Below are positions 8,858 to 16,325 of a DNA stretch of 34,668 nt, piece by piece; positions within the stretch are counted from its first letter, which is position 1, and each line of letters starts with the position of its first letter. Under the pieces are notes generated by a model. It searched no databases, was not told the origin of the DNA, and worked only from the letters and a program-made list of their open reading frames with translations. The stretch spans positions 1 to 34,668 of the forward strand of contig JACRPI010000038.1 of the NCBI GenBank assembly GCA_016214075.1. The letters are read 5' to 3'. Made by a program: the position numbers and the translations under genes. Source of the DNA: Candidatus Woesearchaeota archaeon. GTDB lineage: Archaea > Nanobdellota > Nanobdellia > Woesearchaeales > DSVV01.

Positions 8858-8918
8858 ACACGCACCAGCAAGACATTGTATTGTCAGGGGGACCCATTGC
8901 GTCAGCAATGGGGTATTA
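8858..8918 (+). repeat. Dispersed hairpin element, copy C
   Basis: ACACGCACCAGCA, spacer AGACATTGT, ATTGTCAGGGGGA, then stem CCCATTGC-GTCA-GCAATGGG and GGGGTATTA. The stem is 8 bp with a 4-base loop, against 10 bp with AAAA in copies B and F. It begins 40 bases after the GT39 stop codon, in the convergent gap before the DoxX gene. Confidence 0.9.
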
Positions 8919-9010
8919 AGTAAAATACAAATTATCAAGGAGAAATAATCCCCAAAAAACCAAAGAAGAAAAAATAGAAATCAATTAAAGAAAAAAAAAT
9001 AAAAATATTC

Positions 9011-9499
9011 TTACGAACATCGTTTCTTGATCCATGCGTCAATACTGCAGCATGGAGCGCCTTGCATGCCTACTGCGATTGCCGCGCCAAGAATCGCGAC
9101 ATCTTTTGCCATTCCCGCGGTAAACCACAAATCAGGTAAGATTCCTGAGAGATGAAGATATCCTGCGGACGCAAACAACACGACCATAAAACCTGTTGTT
9201 GTCCATCCTGCGACTCGTGTAAATAAGCCGAAGACTAATAATACACCCAGCAAGAACTCAAACATGCCCATCAAGAATAAACTGACGTCTGTTGGCATGA
9301 AAGTAATAATCTTCTCCACTGGCGGCGCCATGCCGAAAAAGAGCTTCATAATTCCATAATAAACAAATACAAATCCTAATGTCACTCGTAATATGCATGT
9401 TGAATGACATGATGCTGTTTCACACACGTTCTTTTCTGCCATTGTCTTCATCCTCACATTTTGTTTTTTTGCTTGAGTACTAGAATTTTTTTTAACCAT
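9011..9499 (-). CDS. DoxX family membrane protein
   Basis: A 162-residue inner-membrane protein with four predicted helices: ILRVTLGFVFVYYGIMKLFFG, VSLFLMGMFEFLLGVLLVFG, TTTGFMVVLFASAGYL and MAKDVAILGAAIAVGM. The G-x-x-F-x-Y-x-G-x-x-K pattern in helix 1 and the E-F-L-L-G motif in helix 2 are typical of DoxX. DoxX proteins have been linked to redox processes, but their molecular function is unsettled. The N-terminal 30 residues are polar and basic. A minus-strand CTTTTTATAA box at 9521-9530 is about 27 bases upstream. Start choice is uncertain, because later in-frame methionines occur at residues 17 and 20. Confidence 0.85.
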   Translation of the reverse strand: MVKKNSSTQAKKQNVRMKTMAEKNVCETASCHSTCILRVTLGFVFVYYGIMKLFFGMAPPVEKIITFMPTDVSLFLMGMFEFLLGVLLVFGLFTRVAGWTTTGFMVVLFASAGYLHLSGILPDLWFTAGMAKDVAILGAAIAVGMQGAPCCSIDAWIKKRCS

Positions 9500-9544
9500 T
9501 TATTGTTTTATCATGTTGGATTATAAAAAGCTTTCTGAGAAGTA

Positions 9545-10732
9545 TCAAGAAAATCGTGTGACGCCTTCTTTCTGTGCCTGTTTTCGAACTGCTGCTGCGA
9601 CGTTGTCCGCGATGCCTTTGTCCAAAGCGTAAGGAAGTACTTTATCTTGTGTTGGTTTGTCAATGCATCCCGCAAGCGCGTGCGCCGCCGCGATTTTCAT
9701 GCTCCCTGTAATCTGTGTTGCGCCTGCGTCAAGCGCGCCTCTAAAAATTCCTGGAAACGCGAGAACATTGTTAATTTGATTGGGAAAGTCAGATCTTCCT
9801 GTACCAACAATAAACGCGCCTGCTTTTTTCGCGATATCAGGCATGATTTCAGGAGTGGGATTTGCAAGCGCAAGAACAATAGGTTTTGGTGCCATTTGTT
9901 GAATCATCGCTTCTGTAATCGCGCCAGGCTGTGAAACACCGATGAGAACATCTGCGCCTTTCACTGCTTCATCAATGGTTTTGAGGTTAGATTTGTTTGT
10001 ATGCTCTGCGATATATTGTTTGATGCCCGTCAGGTTTTTTCTTTCCCAATGAATGGGACCAACGCTGTCAATAAGAATTATTTCTTTTACTGCGGTGCAC
10101 AAATTTCGGTCATGGTTGATGCAAAGCAAAAGCTTTGCTGTTGCGATGCCTGCAGCGCCTGCGCCAAAAATAACAATTTTGAAATCTTCAAGTCTTTTTC
10201 CAACAACTTTTGCTGCGTTAATCAGCGCTGCGAGAATAACAATGGCAGTGCCGTGTTGATCATCATGGAAGACAGGAATTCCTATGTCTTGTAGTGCGTC
10301 TTCTACTTCAAAGCATCGTGGGCCGGAGATGTCTTCTAAATTAATGCCGCCAAACGCGGGCGCGATGTTTTTGACGATTTGAATAATTTCTTGCGCATCT
10401 TGGGTTTTGATACAGATAGGAATGCAGTTGATGTTTCCAAACTCTTTGAAAAGAACAGACTTTCCTTCCATGACTGGAAGTGATGCTTCCGCGCCAATAT
10501 TGCCGAGTCCAAGAACAGCGCTTCCGTCAGTAACAATCGCGATAGTGTTTCCTTTTTGCGTGTAGTCATAGATTGTTTCCGGGTGCTTCGCGATTTCTCT
10601 GCACGGTTCTGCGACTCCAGGAGTGTATGCTAAAGAAAGATCTTCTTTTGTTTTGAGGGGCACTTTGCTTTTGATTTCTATTTTTCCTTTGACCTGCTTG
10701 TGCAGTTTCAGTGATTCTTTGAAATAATCCAT
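9545..10732 (-). CDS. NAD(P)-dependent malic enzyme
   Basis: A 395-residue cytoplasmic enzyme expected to convert malate to pyruvate, CO2 and NAD(P)H. Visible family signatures, in order, are AYTPGVAEPC near residue 35, GSAVLGLGNIG, EDISGPRCFEVE, FHDDQHGTAIV and the Rossmann glycine motif VIFGAGAAGIA around residue 190. Later come LANPTPEI and the end motif PGIFRGALDAGA. The length fits the short bacterial/archaeal malic enzymes without a phosphotransacetylase domain. A minus-strand TTTATAA box at 10757-10763 is about 28 bases upstream. It stands alone, convergent with no partner, and no other TCA-cycle gene is present in the window. Confidence 0.94.
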   Translation of the reverse strand: MDYFKESLKLHKQVKGKIEIKSKVPLKTKEDLSLAYTPGVAEPCREIAKHPETIYDYTQKGNTIAIVTDGSAVLGLGNIGAEASLPVMEGKSVLFKEFGNINCIPICIKTQDAQEIIQIVKNIAPAFGGINLEDISGPRCFEVEDALQDIGIPVFHDDQHGTAIVILAALINAAKVVGKRLEDFKIVIFGAGAAGIATAKLLLCINHDRNLCTAVKEIILIDSVGPIHWERKNLTGIKQYIAEHTNKSNLKTIDEAVKGADVLIGVSQPGAITEAMIQQMAPKPIVLALANPTPEIMPDIAKKAGAFIVGTGRSDFPNQINNVLAFPGIFRGALDAGATQITGSMKIAAAHALAGCIDKPTQDKVLPYALDKGIADNVAAAVRKQAQKEGVTRFS

Positions 10733-10831
10733 AATAATCTAAAGTTATGGTTTGCTTATAAAAGTTATGAAATTGCAAGAAAGATTATGAAAGAAAATGA
10801 GAAAAATAAGAAAGAAAAAATGAAAAAAGAA

Positions 10832-11455
10832 TTATCCGTAAACACTGTCTGCTTCTTCACCATAGTCTGCGTATTCGCCAAGTGTCGAACCAGTGCCGGA
10901 AGAGACCTTTCTTTTAGTGAGTTGTGTGGTGTCGAAATATCCCACTAAAACAACATCGCCATTTGCTCGAGGATCTTCGTCAGGATATTCTTCTTTTGTT
11001 ACGACAACTGCGTCATACGCATTGACATAACTCTCTGTGCTATAAGAAAATTTCCCATAGCCGTCCTGATCAACGATGAAAAGCCCTAAGGAAAGTTGGT
11101 ATCCTGTATCAAAATCAACAAGCCATGCTTCGTAGATTTCATCATACTGCGTAAGGTATTCAAGGTTGTATGTAGTGATTGTTCCGGACATTCTGTTTTT
11201 ATATCGGGATTGGGAAGATTCTACAGAGAATGTTCCTTCTGTCGCGGTATTATACTTTATTTCTTGCTGATAAGTGAACATAGAATAGATGGACGTAAAA
11301 TCATATATTTCTGGAGGAACCAGGTCAATGTTGAGTTCTCTGCTTTCTCCACTCACATCTGCATATACATAGACTGCGAAAAATGCGGTAAGGATAAGAA
11401 GTAATGAAATTCCAAGACTGACTGTGCCCAATGATTCGAAAAAGTGCTTTGCCAT
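10832..11455 (-). CDS. Membrane-anchored protein with RskA/anti-sigma-like extracellular domain
   Basis: A 207-residue protein with one N-terminal membrane segment (VSLGISLLLILTAFFAVYVY, residues about 12-31) that anchors a soluble domain outside the cell. Residues about 90-175 (TQYDEIYEAWLVDFDTGYQL, LGLFIVDQDGYGKF, YDAVVVTKEEYPDEDPRANG) resemble the beta-rich C-terminal domain of RskA-type anti-sigma factors, with its WLVD...G...LG...D..G pattern. Archaea lack sigma factors, so the domain probably has a structural or surface role; this is inference. The tail is Gly/Ser/acidic. The minus strand has TTTATATATAA near 11483-11493 and a Shine-Dalgarno-like GCAGGTGAT before the ATG. Confidence 0.6.
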   Translation of the reverse strand: MAKHFFESLGTVSLGISLLLILTAFFAVYVYADVSGESRELNIDLVPPEIYDFTSIYSMFTYQQEIKYNTATEGTFSVESSQSRYKNRMSGTITTYNLEYLTQYDEIYEAWLVDFDTGYQLSLGLFIVDQDGYGKFSYSTESYVNAYDAVVVTKEEYPDEDPRANGDVVLVGYFDTTQLTKRKVSSGTGSTLGEYADYGEEADSVYG

Positions 11456-11571
11456 ATAATCACCTGCTCGTTTTTTAGAGATTATTATATATAAACCTTT
11501 CTAAAATCCGCGATATTGTCTCTCGGATTTTCTAAATTCGTTATCATGTTCTTTTAAGAGATTATTGTTAC

Positions 11572-11633
11572 ATAATACCCCATTGCACTTTTGTGCAATG
11601 GGCCCCCCTGTCATTTTTTTTCTTGCTGAGCGA
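11572..11633 (-). repeat. Dispersed hairpin element, copy D (diverged left half)
   Basis: On the minus strand it reads CTCAGCAAGA, an A-run, TGACAGGGGGG, then the perfect stem CCCATTGCAC-AAAA-GTGCAATGGG and GGGGTATTAT. The hairpin and right end match copies B and F, while the left half is altered (TGACAG instead of TGTCAG and an A-rich spacer). It points the same way as the upstream eL42 gene. Confidence 0.85.
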
Positions 11634-11679
11634 GAATATTTGGGAAACGGGAGCGAGTAAACGCCAAAGAGGAACTAAA

Positions 11680-11707
11680 GAATCGCCTGACAGTCCTAAT
11701 GAATCCC
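11680..11707 (-). repeat. 28-base dispersed repeat, copy 2
   Basis: On the minus strand it reads GGGATTCATTAGGACTGTCA then GGCGATTC. It lies about 47 bases upstream (in minus-strand sense) of hairpin-element copy D, the same order and orientation as the pair at 17246/17315. Confidence 0.65.
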
Positions 11708-11809
11708 TAAACATTTATTATTTATTTCTTAGAGAAAATAATCATATGAAAGTAAAAATATAACTGAGAACATATCAAAAAAAAGAGAATAAAAAATAAA
11801 TAAAACGAA

Positions 11810-12118
11810 TTAAACAAACTCTACTTTCTTCGCTCGAATGCCTTTACTTTGCATGTGCATTTTCTTACATTCTTTGCATTCATAGCGGATGTCTGTTTTC
11901 TTTGTTGTTTTCTTTCCAGTTCGCTTAAATTTAGTGACTGCTGGTTTAGAGTAACGACCGAGGTTTCCAATTCCGCGTGCCTGACCGCGCATGCGAGCTC
12001 TATACTTAGACCCGCGCGTTAATGAGGACGCTGCTTTCTTCTTGTTTGCACCAACTTTGTGCGTTGTGTGCTTTCGACAATAAGGACAATATCGTTTCAT
12101 TTCTTTTGGCTTTTTCAT
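11810..12118 (-). CDS. rpl44e: 50S ribosomal protein eL42 (L44e)
   Basis: A 102-residue basic large-subunit ribosomal protein that reaches the tRNA E site. The zinc-binding pairs CPYCRKHTTHKV near residue 11 and YECKECKK near residue 80 flank a Lys/Arg-rich core with SKYRARMRGQ and GIGNLGRYSKP, as in eL42. The length is about 10 residues more than typical archaeal members, mostly in the N-terminus and C-terminal tail. The minus-strand leader has GAGG about 8 bases before the ATG, and TTTATAAATAAGG at 12162-12172 is the likely TATA box. The same A/T box may also serve the structured RNA on the plus strand. Confidence 0.94.
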   Translation of the reverse strand: MKKPKEMKRYCPYCRKHTTHKVGANKKKAASSLTRGSKYRARMRGQARGIGNLGRYSKPAVTKFKRTGKKTTKKTDIRYECKECKKMHMQSKGIRAKKVEFV

Positions 12119-12159
12119 TGTATTTCCCTCAATAATCTGTATATTCTTAGCAAAAACCC

Positions 12160-12172
12160 CTTATTTATAAAT
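12160..12172. promoter_or_regulatory. Near-symmetric TATA box, possibly bidirectional
   Basis: CTTATTTATAAATG contains TTTATAA read rightward and TTTATAAATAAG read leftward. Leftward it would start eL42 mRNA near 12140. Rightward it would start a transcript near 12190, just before the foldable region at 12208-12325. Confidence 0.4.
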
Positions 12173-12207
12173 GTTTGTTCTTATGAAAGCCTCATCCAAA
12201 AAATAAA

Positions 12208-12343
12208 GGTTGGCACCAAGAGGTCAAAATCCTTTGGGAGCTACAAAGAAACTGACTAGGGGGACGTCCCTTACGGGGAATGTCAGTTCGCAGAGAACAG
12301 AAGAAAGATTTTGAAGGTGCCAACCTCGCGTGAGCGAATTTTT
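12208..12343 (+). ncRNA. Candidate structured small RNA, family not recognised
   Basis: A perfect 10-bp closing stem, GGTTGGCACC (12208-12217) with GGTGCCAACC (12316-12325), encloses about 100 bases. Inside it TCAAAATC (12223-12230) pairs with GATTTTGA (12307-12314), CTTTG with CAAAG forms a small hairpin (12232-12247), and ACTGAC (12251-12256) pairs with GTCAGT (12282-12287) around AGGGGGACGTCCCTTACGGGG. TCGC-GTGA-GCGA plus ATTTTT follows at 12328-12343, a terminator-like end with a GNRA-type loop. A TATA-like box is present about 28 bases before the expected start. It does not match tRNA, 5S, RNase P or SRP RNA signatures that I can recall. The inner AGGGGGAC...GGGG resembles the core of the dispersed hairpin element. 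Confidence 0.5.
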
Positions 12344-12400
12344 GGATGGGGGCTCTAAAGACGGCAAACATTTTAAAGAATACGCCTCTTTCTCACGCGC

Positions 12401-13123
12401 ATGGAACTCTCCGTCATCATCCCTGCGTATAACGAAGAAAAACGTATAAGAAAAACGCTGGAAACAGTTATCGCCTACCTTGATCGCAAAAAGCACAATT
12501 ATGAAATCATTGTGGTGAATGATGGCTCCATAGATAAAACAAAAGAAGTAATTCAGGAATTTGTGAAAGACTCAGGAAATAAAAAAATCAAAGTCCATGA
12601 CAATCCCTGCAATAAAGGAAAAGGATACAGCGTGAAACAAGGATTTCTTGCAGCAACAAAGCTCTGGATTCTGTTTACGGACGCGGATTTAAGCACGCCC
12701 ATCGAAGAGCTGGAAACGTGTATGAGGCACGCAGGAACAGCGGCAGTAGTTATAGGCTCACGAAACCTTCCAATGTCGCAGATCGTGGTCAAGCAGCCAT
12801 TCCTTCGAAGCACACTAGGCAAACTCTTCCCCTTTTTTGTTCGTCTTTTATTACTTCCAGAAATTCGTGATTCGCAGTGCGGGTTTAAAGTATTCAGAAA
12901 AGATGTTGCGGCAGCAGTTGCAAAGCGACAACAAATTGAAGGATTTTGTTTTGATGCGGAGCAATTATATATAGCAAAAAAATGTGGTTTCGTCATTAAA
13001 GAAGTGCCAATTACATGGTCCAATGATGAGCGAAGCAAGATTCGCGTTGTTCGTGATTCATCACTCATGTTCTTTGATCTTTTGCGAATACGATGGAATG
13101 CGATGAAAGGAGTATACCAATAA
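12401..13123 (+). CDS. GT2 glycosyltransferase, ALG5/DPM1-like (polyprenyl-phosphate sugar synthase)
   Basis: A 240-residue GT-A enzyme. The N-terminus MELSVIIPAYNEEKRIRKTL, NDGSIDKT near 47-54, NPCNKGKGYSVKQG, the metal motif DADLSTP near 98-104 and DSQCGFKVFR near 165 are characteristic of dolichyl-phosphate glucosyl/mannosyltransferases. These load a sugar onto a polyprenyl phosphate on the cytoplasmic face. It lacks the C-terminal membrane helices seen in some relatives. TTTTAAAG at 12371-12378 is about 30 bases before the ATG. The GT39-type gene starts 57 bases downstream, and the two are a plausible donor-maker/donor-user pair. Confidence 0.88.
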   Translation: MELSVIIPAYNEEKRIRKTLETVIAYLDRKKHNYEIIVVNDGSIDKTKEVIQEFVKDSGNKKIKVHDNPCNKGKGYSVKQGFLAATKLWILFTDADLSTPIEELETCMRHAGTAAVVIGSRNLPMSQIVVKQPFLRSTLGKLFPFFVRLLLLPEIRDSQCGFKVFRKDVAAAVAKRQQIEGFCFDAEQLYIAKKCGFVIKEVPITWSNDERSKIRVVRDSSLMFFDLLRIRWNAMKGVYQ

Positions 13124-13179
13124 GGAATACTCCCGAATCTCAAACAACAACCTTAATAAATCATACAAAACTCTCCTCC

Positions 13180-14973
13180 ATGATGGAAAAGAAATGGATT
13201 CCTTTTTGTTTGCTCGCAATCTTCTTTATTCTTAGTGTCGGAAGTATGCGCACAAATTCCGCGACAAGTGATGAAGTAACACACATCCCTTCCGGATATT
13301 CGTACTGGAAATATTTTGATTACACATTGAATCCAGAACATCCGCCATTTGTGAAACTCTGGGCAACACTTCCTTTACTCATTATTCAGCCAAATCTTCC
13401 TGAAGATCCAGGTTATTGGGAACGCGGGGATCAATGGGAATTTGGCAGACAATTTTTGTATTGGAGTGGCAATGACGCGGATCAAATCTATTTCTTGAGC
13501 AGACTTATGATTGTGCTTATGGGAATAATTCTTGGATATTACATCTATCGCTGGGCAACAGAATTATATGGGTGGAAAGCAGGCGCGCTTGCGTTGGGAT
13601 TGTATGTCTTTGATCCAACGATTATCGCACATGCGGGTGTTGTACATACAGATGTTCCCATTGCTGCAGCAATCTTCGTGTTAGTTTATTACTTCTGGAA
13701 ATACACAAAAGACAAAACAGAAATTGTGTTTTCCACAACACAACTTGCTGTCCTTGGTCTTCTTGTCGGCCTTTGCCTTGCGATCAAATATACAGGCGTT
13801 TATGTGATTGGATTTATCGCAGTGCTTTATGCGGTGCGTTTGTTCTTAGTGTATGTGAGATCCCTCGAAAAGAAAGAAAATATTTTTTCAGGATTTTATA
13901 CACACATCAGCAGCGACAAAGGAATTGCAGAGCTCACAAATGCAGGAAAAGCGTTTGGGATTATTCTCGCGATAGGAATCATCTTCCTTGCGGCAACGTA
14001 TGGTTTTGTTCATGTGAAAGAATATATTGTAGGTTTTAAAGATGTCGTGACGCATTCGACTGCGGGACATCCAGGATATCTTCTTGGCATGAATTCATCA
14101 GAAGGCTGGTGGTATTATTTTATTGTCGCGTTTGTGTTAAAAACACCAATCCCGACAATGCTTCTTCTCATTGCAGCATTTTTTATTTTTTTTAAAACAC
14201 GAAGCAAAGAATGGTATAACCTGCAAAATGAGTTCTTCCTCCTTATTCCTGCTGCGCTCTATTTCCTCTCTTTTGTCGTGAATGATATTAACATAGGAGT
14301 AAGGCACATTATTCCTGTTTATCCATTCCTTTATGTCTTTGCAGGATCTTTAATGGTCATAAATTGGAACGAACTCAAAGAACCATTTGTGAAATACAAG
14401 CATCACGCAACATATATTTTAGGAGTTCTTGTGGGTTGGCTTTTGATTGGAACAATTCTTGCGTATCCCTATTACATTCCGTACTTTAATGAGTTTACTG
14501 GTGGATCAGAAAATGGCTACAAATATCTTCTGGACTCAAATGTTGATTGGGGACAATCACTCAAAGAAACAGCGCAATGGCTTGAAGACAATGGGTATGG
14601 TGATCAGACGATCCGTATGACATATTTCGGCACAGAAGATCCACTCTATCGTGGCATTACATCCATCAGCATTGCCTGCGCGCCAACGCCAGGCATTCAC
14701 ATCATTAGTGTCAACAGGTTGTATGATTTCATGGATAATCAGTATGGTTGCGCCAATTGGTTAAAAGACTACGAACCTATTGCAGTAATTGGCTACAGTG
14801 TGTTCATTTATGATATTCAAGATCAAGAGGTTCTTGAGAATTATAATGTTTGTAAAGCAGATTGCAGTGCAGGATGCGCAGAACGAGGAGAAGTGTATGG
14901 AGATAGTGTCTATAAAGATAAATGCATTTGTATTTGTTCCACTGCGACGAATGAGGATTTGGGGATTGTGTAA
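13180..14973 (+). CDS. GT39/ArnT-like membrane glycosyltransferase with Cys-rich tail (paralogue)
   Basis: A 597-residue polytopic protein, paralogous to 7079-8818. The catalytic loop SATSDEVTHIPSGYSYW (D31-E32) and EHPPFVKLWA follow helix 1. About eleven hydrophobic segments are visible, and the NDINIGVRHIIPVYPFLYVF segment is shared with the paralogue. The soluble end has cysteines in the identical CX3CX3CX15CXCXC spacing, then a short STATNEDLGIV tail. The start is ATG 13180 because TTAATAAA at 13153-13160 lies 27 bases upstream; an open frame extends to 13093 but overlaps the preceding gene and this promoter. It probably transfers a lipid-linked sugar to an extracellular protein or glycan. 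Confidence 0.86.
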   Translation: MMEKKWIPFCLLAIFFILSVGSMRTNSATSDEVTHIPSGYSYWKYFDYTLNPEHPPFVKLWATLPLLIIQPNLPEDPGYWERGDQWEFGRQFLYWSGNDADQIYFLSRLMIVLMGIILGYYIYRWATELYGWKAGALALGLYVFDPTIIAHAGVVHTDVPIAAAIFVLVYYFWKYTKDKTEIVFSTTQLAVLGLLVGLCLAIKYTGVYVIGFIAVLYAVRLFLVYVRSLEKKENIFSGFYTHISSDKGIAELTNAGKAFGIILAIGIIFLAATYGFVHVKEYIVGFKDVVTHSTAGHPGYLLGMNSSEGWWYYFIVAFVLKTPIPTMLLLIAAFFIFFKTRSKEWYNLQNEFFLLIPAALYFLSFVVNDINIGVRHIIPVYPFLYVFAGSLMVINWNELKEPFVKYKHHATYILGVLVGWLLIGTILAYPYYIPYFNEFTGGSENGYKYLLDSNVDWGQSLKETAQWLEDNGYGDQTIRMTYFGTEDPLYRGITSISIACAPTPGIHIISVNRLYDFMDNQYGCANWLKDYEPIAVIGYSVFIYDIQDQEVLENYNVCKADCSAGCAERGEVYGDSVYKDKCICICSTATNEDLGIV

Positions 14974-14991
14974 ATAAGAAAAGGATAACGT

Positions 14992-16197
14992 TTAAACTTC
15001 CTCTCCAACAATAATATTATTTGTTGTTTTCAAAATTCTAATCTTAACGGTGCCGCTTTGTTTTCTGCACATGGGCACACTAATAAGACGATCTCGAGCA
15101 ACACAAAGTTTTTCATGAAAATAGCGTCCAGGACCAATAATTGGCGCTTCAACATTTTCCCTGCGCGTAAACGGCACAGGATATTCTTTTGTCGTCTCCA
15201 AAGTATAGTTCTCAACATCTTCTTTAAGCTTCACGCCAGTCTTCTTCTCAAGTTCTTCAATTTTTTTGAAAAAATCTTCCCAACTAATCTCTTCTACAGG
15301 ATTTCTCCCAAATTTATTATGACAAAATTTCTGGATGCGCACAGGGCATTGGATTTCTTTGCCAAACGCGATGATTTTTTCCATTTCCTCATCGTTCACC
15401 GCGTCAACCCAGACTGGCGCGATAGTGACATGCATCTTTTTTGCGGCATACAAAACCAATTTCTTGACATGCGTAATGTTGTATGCGGGATTGCCCATAA
15501 TTTTTTTCGCTGCCTCTGCGTCCATTGCGCTAATCGAAACATTGAGTTCTGTCAATCCCGCTTTTGCGAGCTGATCAATCATCGCCTCTGTCAACAATGC
15601 GGCAGTAGTAATGATGGTGATTTCTTTCACCCATTCTATTGCTTTCAAATCAGCGACAAGTTCAACAATTTCCGGGTAGAGCAGCGGTTCACCATGCACA
15701 TTAATGTAAATATGAATGTTAGAACATTTCTTGAAATCAAGCAGCTTTTTTGTTTCTTCGACAAGATATTCCCGTTCTACAAAAAAATCATATCCTTTTT
15801 TTGATCCAATGCCTTCATCAACAGAACAAAATGTGCAGCCCATCGTGCAGCCAGTGATCGGTTTGACTTCAAGAAAGTTTGATCCTCTGTCCTGAATGCC
15901 AATAAATCGTGTTCCGATAAGAGGGACGCCTGCGTTTCGATGGATGTAAAATGTTTTTTTACGAGTGTAAACACCAATAAGATTCTGAAAACCTTTTTCG
16001 ATTAAAATGTTGAATTTGTGCTGAAGCTTTTTTTCATTCAGTTCTGGAAATGTAATGCTATCCTCTGTTATGCTGTATGTTCCTAATGCGTGCAATTCAT
16101 CATGGGAAATGAGGAAATAATAGGATCTGAGAAAGACGACTTTGAGCGCGTCCTCCTGTTCCCGAAACTGCAATGTTTGATAGGTAAGTGTTGCCAT
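14992..16197 (-). CDS. Radical SAM protein with C-terminal TRAM-like domain
   Basis: A 401-residue enzyme. The [4Fe-4S] motif CX3CX2C is at C117, C121 and C124 (GCTMGCTFCS). HGEPLLYPEI supplies the GGEP-like SAM contact, and NVSISAMDAE and GNPAYNITHV continue the barrel. The N-terminal 110 residues carry a separate beta-rich segment (FYIHRNAGVPLIGTRFIG). The end (YFHEKLCVARDRLISVPMCR, GTVKIRILKTTNNIIVG) looks like a small TRAM-type RNA-binding barrel, suggesting an RNA or ribosomal substrate; that is inference. The start is ATG 16197 because the minus-strand box ATTTAAAA near 16222-16229 is about 28 bases upstream; an upstream in-frame ATG at 16245 precedes that box. The substrate is unknown. 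Confidence 0.82.
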   Translation of the reverse strand: MATLTYQTLQFREQEDALKVVFLRSYYFLISHDELHALGTYSITEDSITFPELNEKKLQHKFNILIEKGFQNLIGVYTRKKTFYIHRNAGVPLIGTRFIGIQDRGSNFLEVKPITGCTMGCTFCSVDEGIGSKKGYDFFVEREYLVEETKKLLDFKKCSNIHIYINVHGEPLLYPEIVELVADLKAIEWVKEITIITTAALLTEAMIDQLAKAGLTELNVSISAMDAEAAKKIMGNPAYNITHVKKLVLYAAKKMHVTIAPVWVDAVNDEEMEKIIAFGKEIQCPVRIQKFCHNKFGRNPVEEISWEDFFKKIEELEKKTGVKLKEDVENYTLETTKEYPVPFTRRENVEAPIIGPGRYFHEKLCVARDRLISVPMCRKQSGTVKIRILKTTNNIIVGEEV

Positions 16198-16242
16198 AAA
16201 CCAATCTAAAGCGCTCCTCTTTTTTAAATCTTCCTTGAGAAA

Positions 16243-16262
16243 CAACTACTTAGGGGTAGTTT
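16243..16262. promoter_or_regulatory. Hairpin/inverted repeat in a divergent promoter region
   Basis: AACTAC (16244-16249) and GTAGTT (16256-16261) form a perfect 6-bp inverted repeat with a 6-base centre TTAGGG. It lies between the TATA boxes of the radical SAM gene (minus) and the GINS gene (plus), so it could be an operator or simply a small hairpin. Confidence 0.3.
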
Positions 16263-16325
16263 TATCCGCGCTACGCTCGTCGATGGACAATCATTCTTTT
16301 AAAGAAAAAGAGTTTTCACGTTGTT

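Larger units (their letters stand above)
11456..11809. other. Intergenic region between eL42 and the RskA-like gene
   Basis: This 354-base gap has no supported coding sequence. It holds the promoter of the RskA-like gene (11463-11493), hairpin-element copy D (11572-11633, minus) and a 28-base repeat copy (11680-11707, minus). The remainder, 11710-11809, is A/T-rich 3' flank of the eL42 gene. No S27e gene, a common neighbour of eL42 in archaea, is present here. Confidence 0.6.

Noticed and set aside
12208-12325. 5S rRNA, RNase P RNA or SRP RNA
   Set aside because: The length is near 5S, but the conserved loop sequences of 5S, the CR-I/CR-V motifs of RNase P and the helix 8 motif of SRP RNA are not present.
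15058-15804. Long open frame antisense to the radical SAM gene
   Set aside because: It is a shadow frame: no promoter or ribosome site, and the opposite strand has an intact conserved enzyme.
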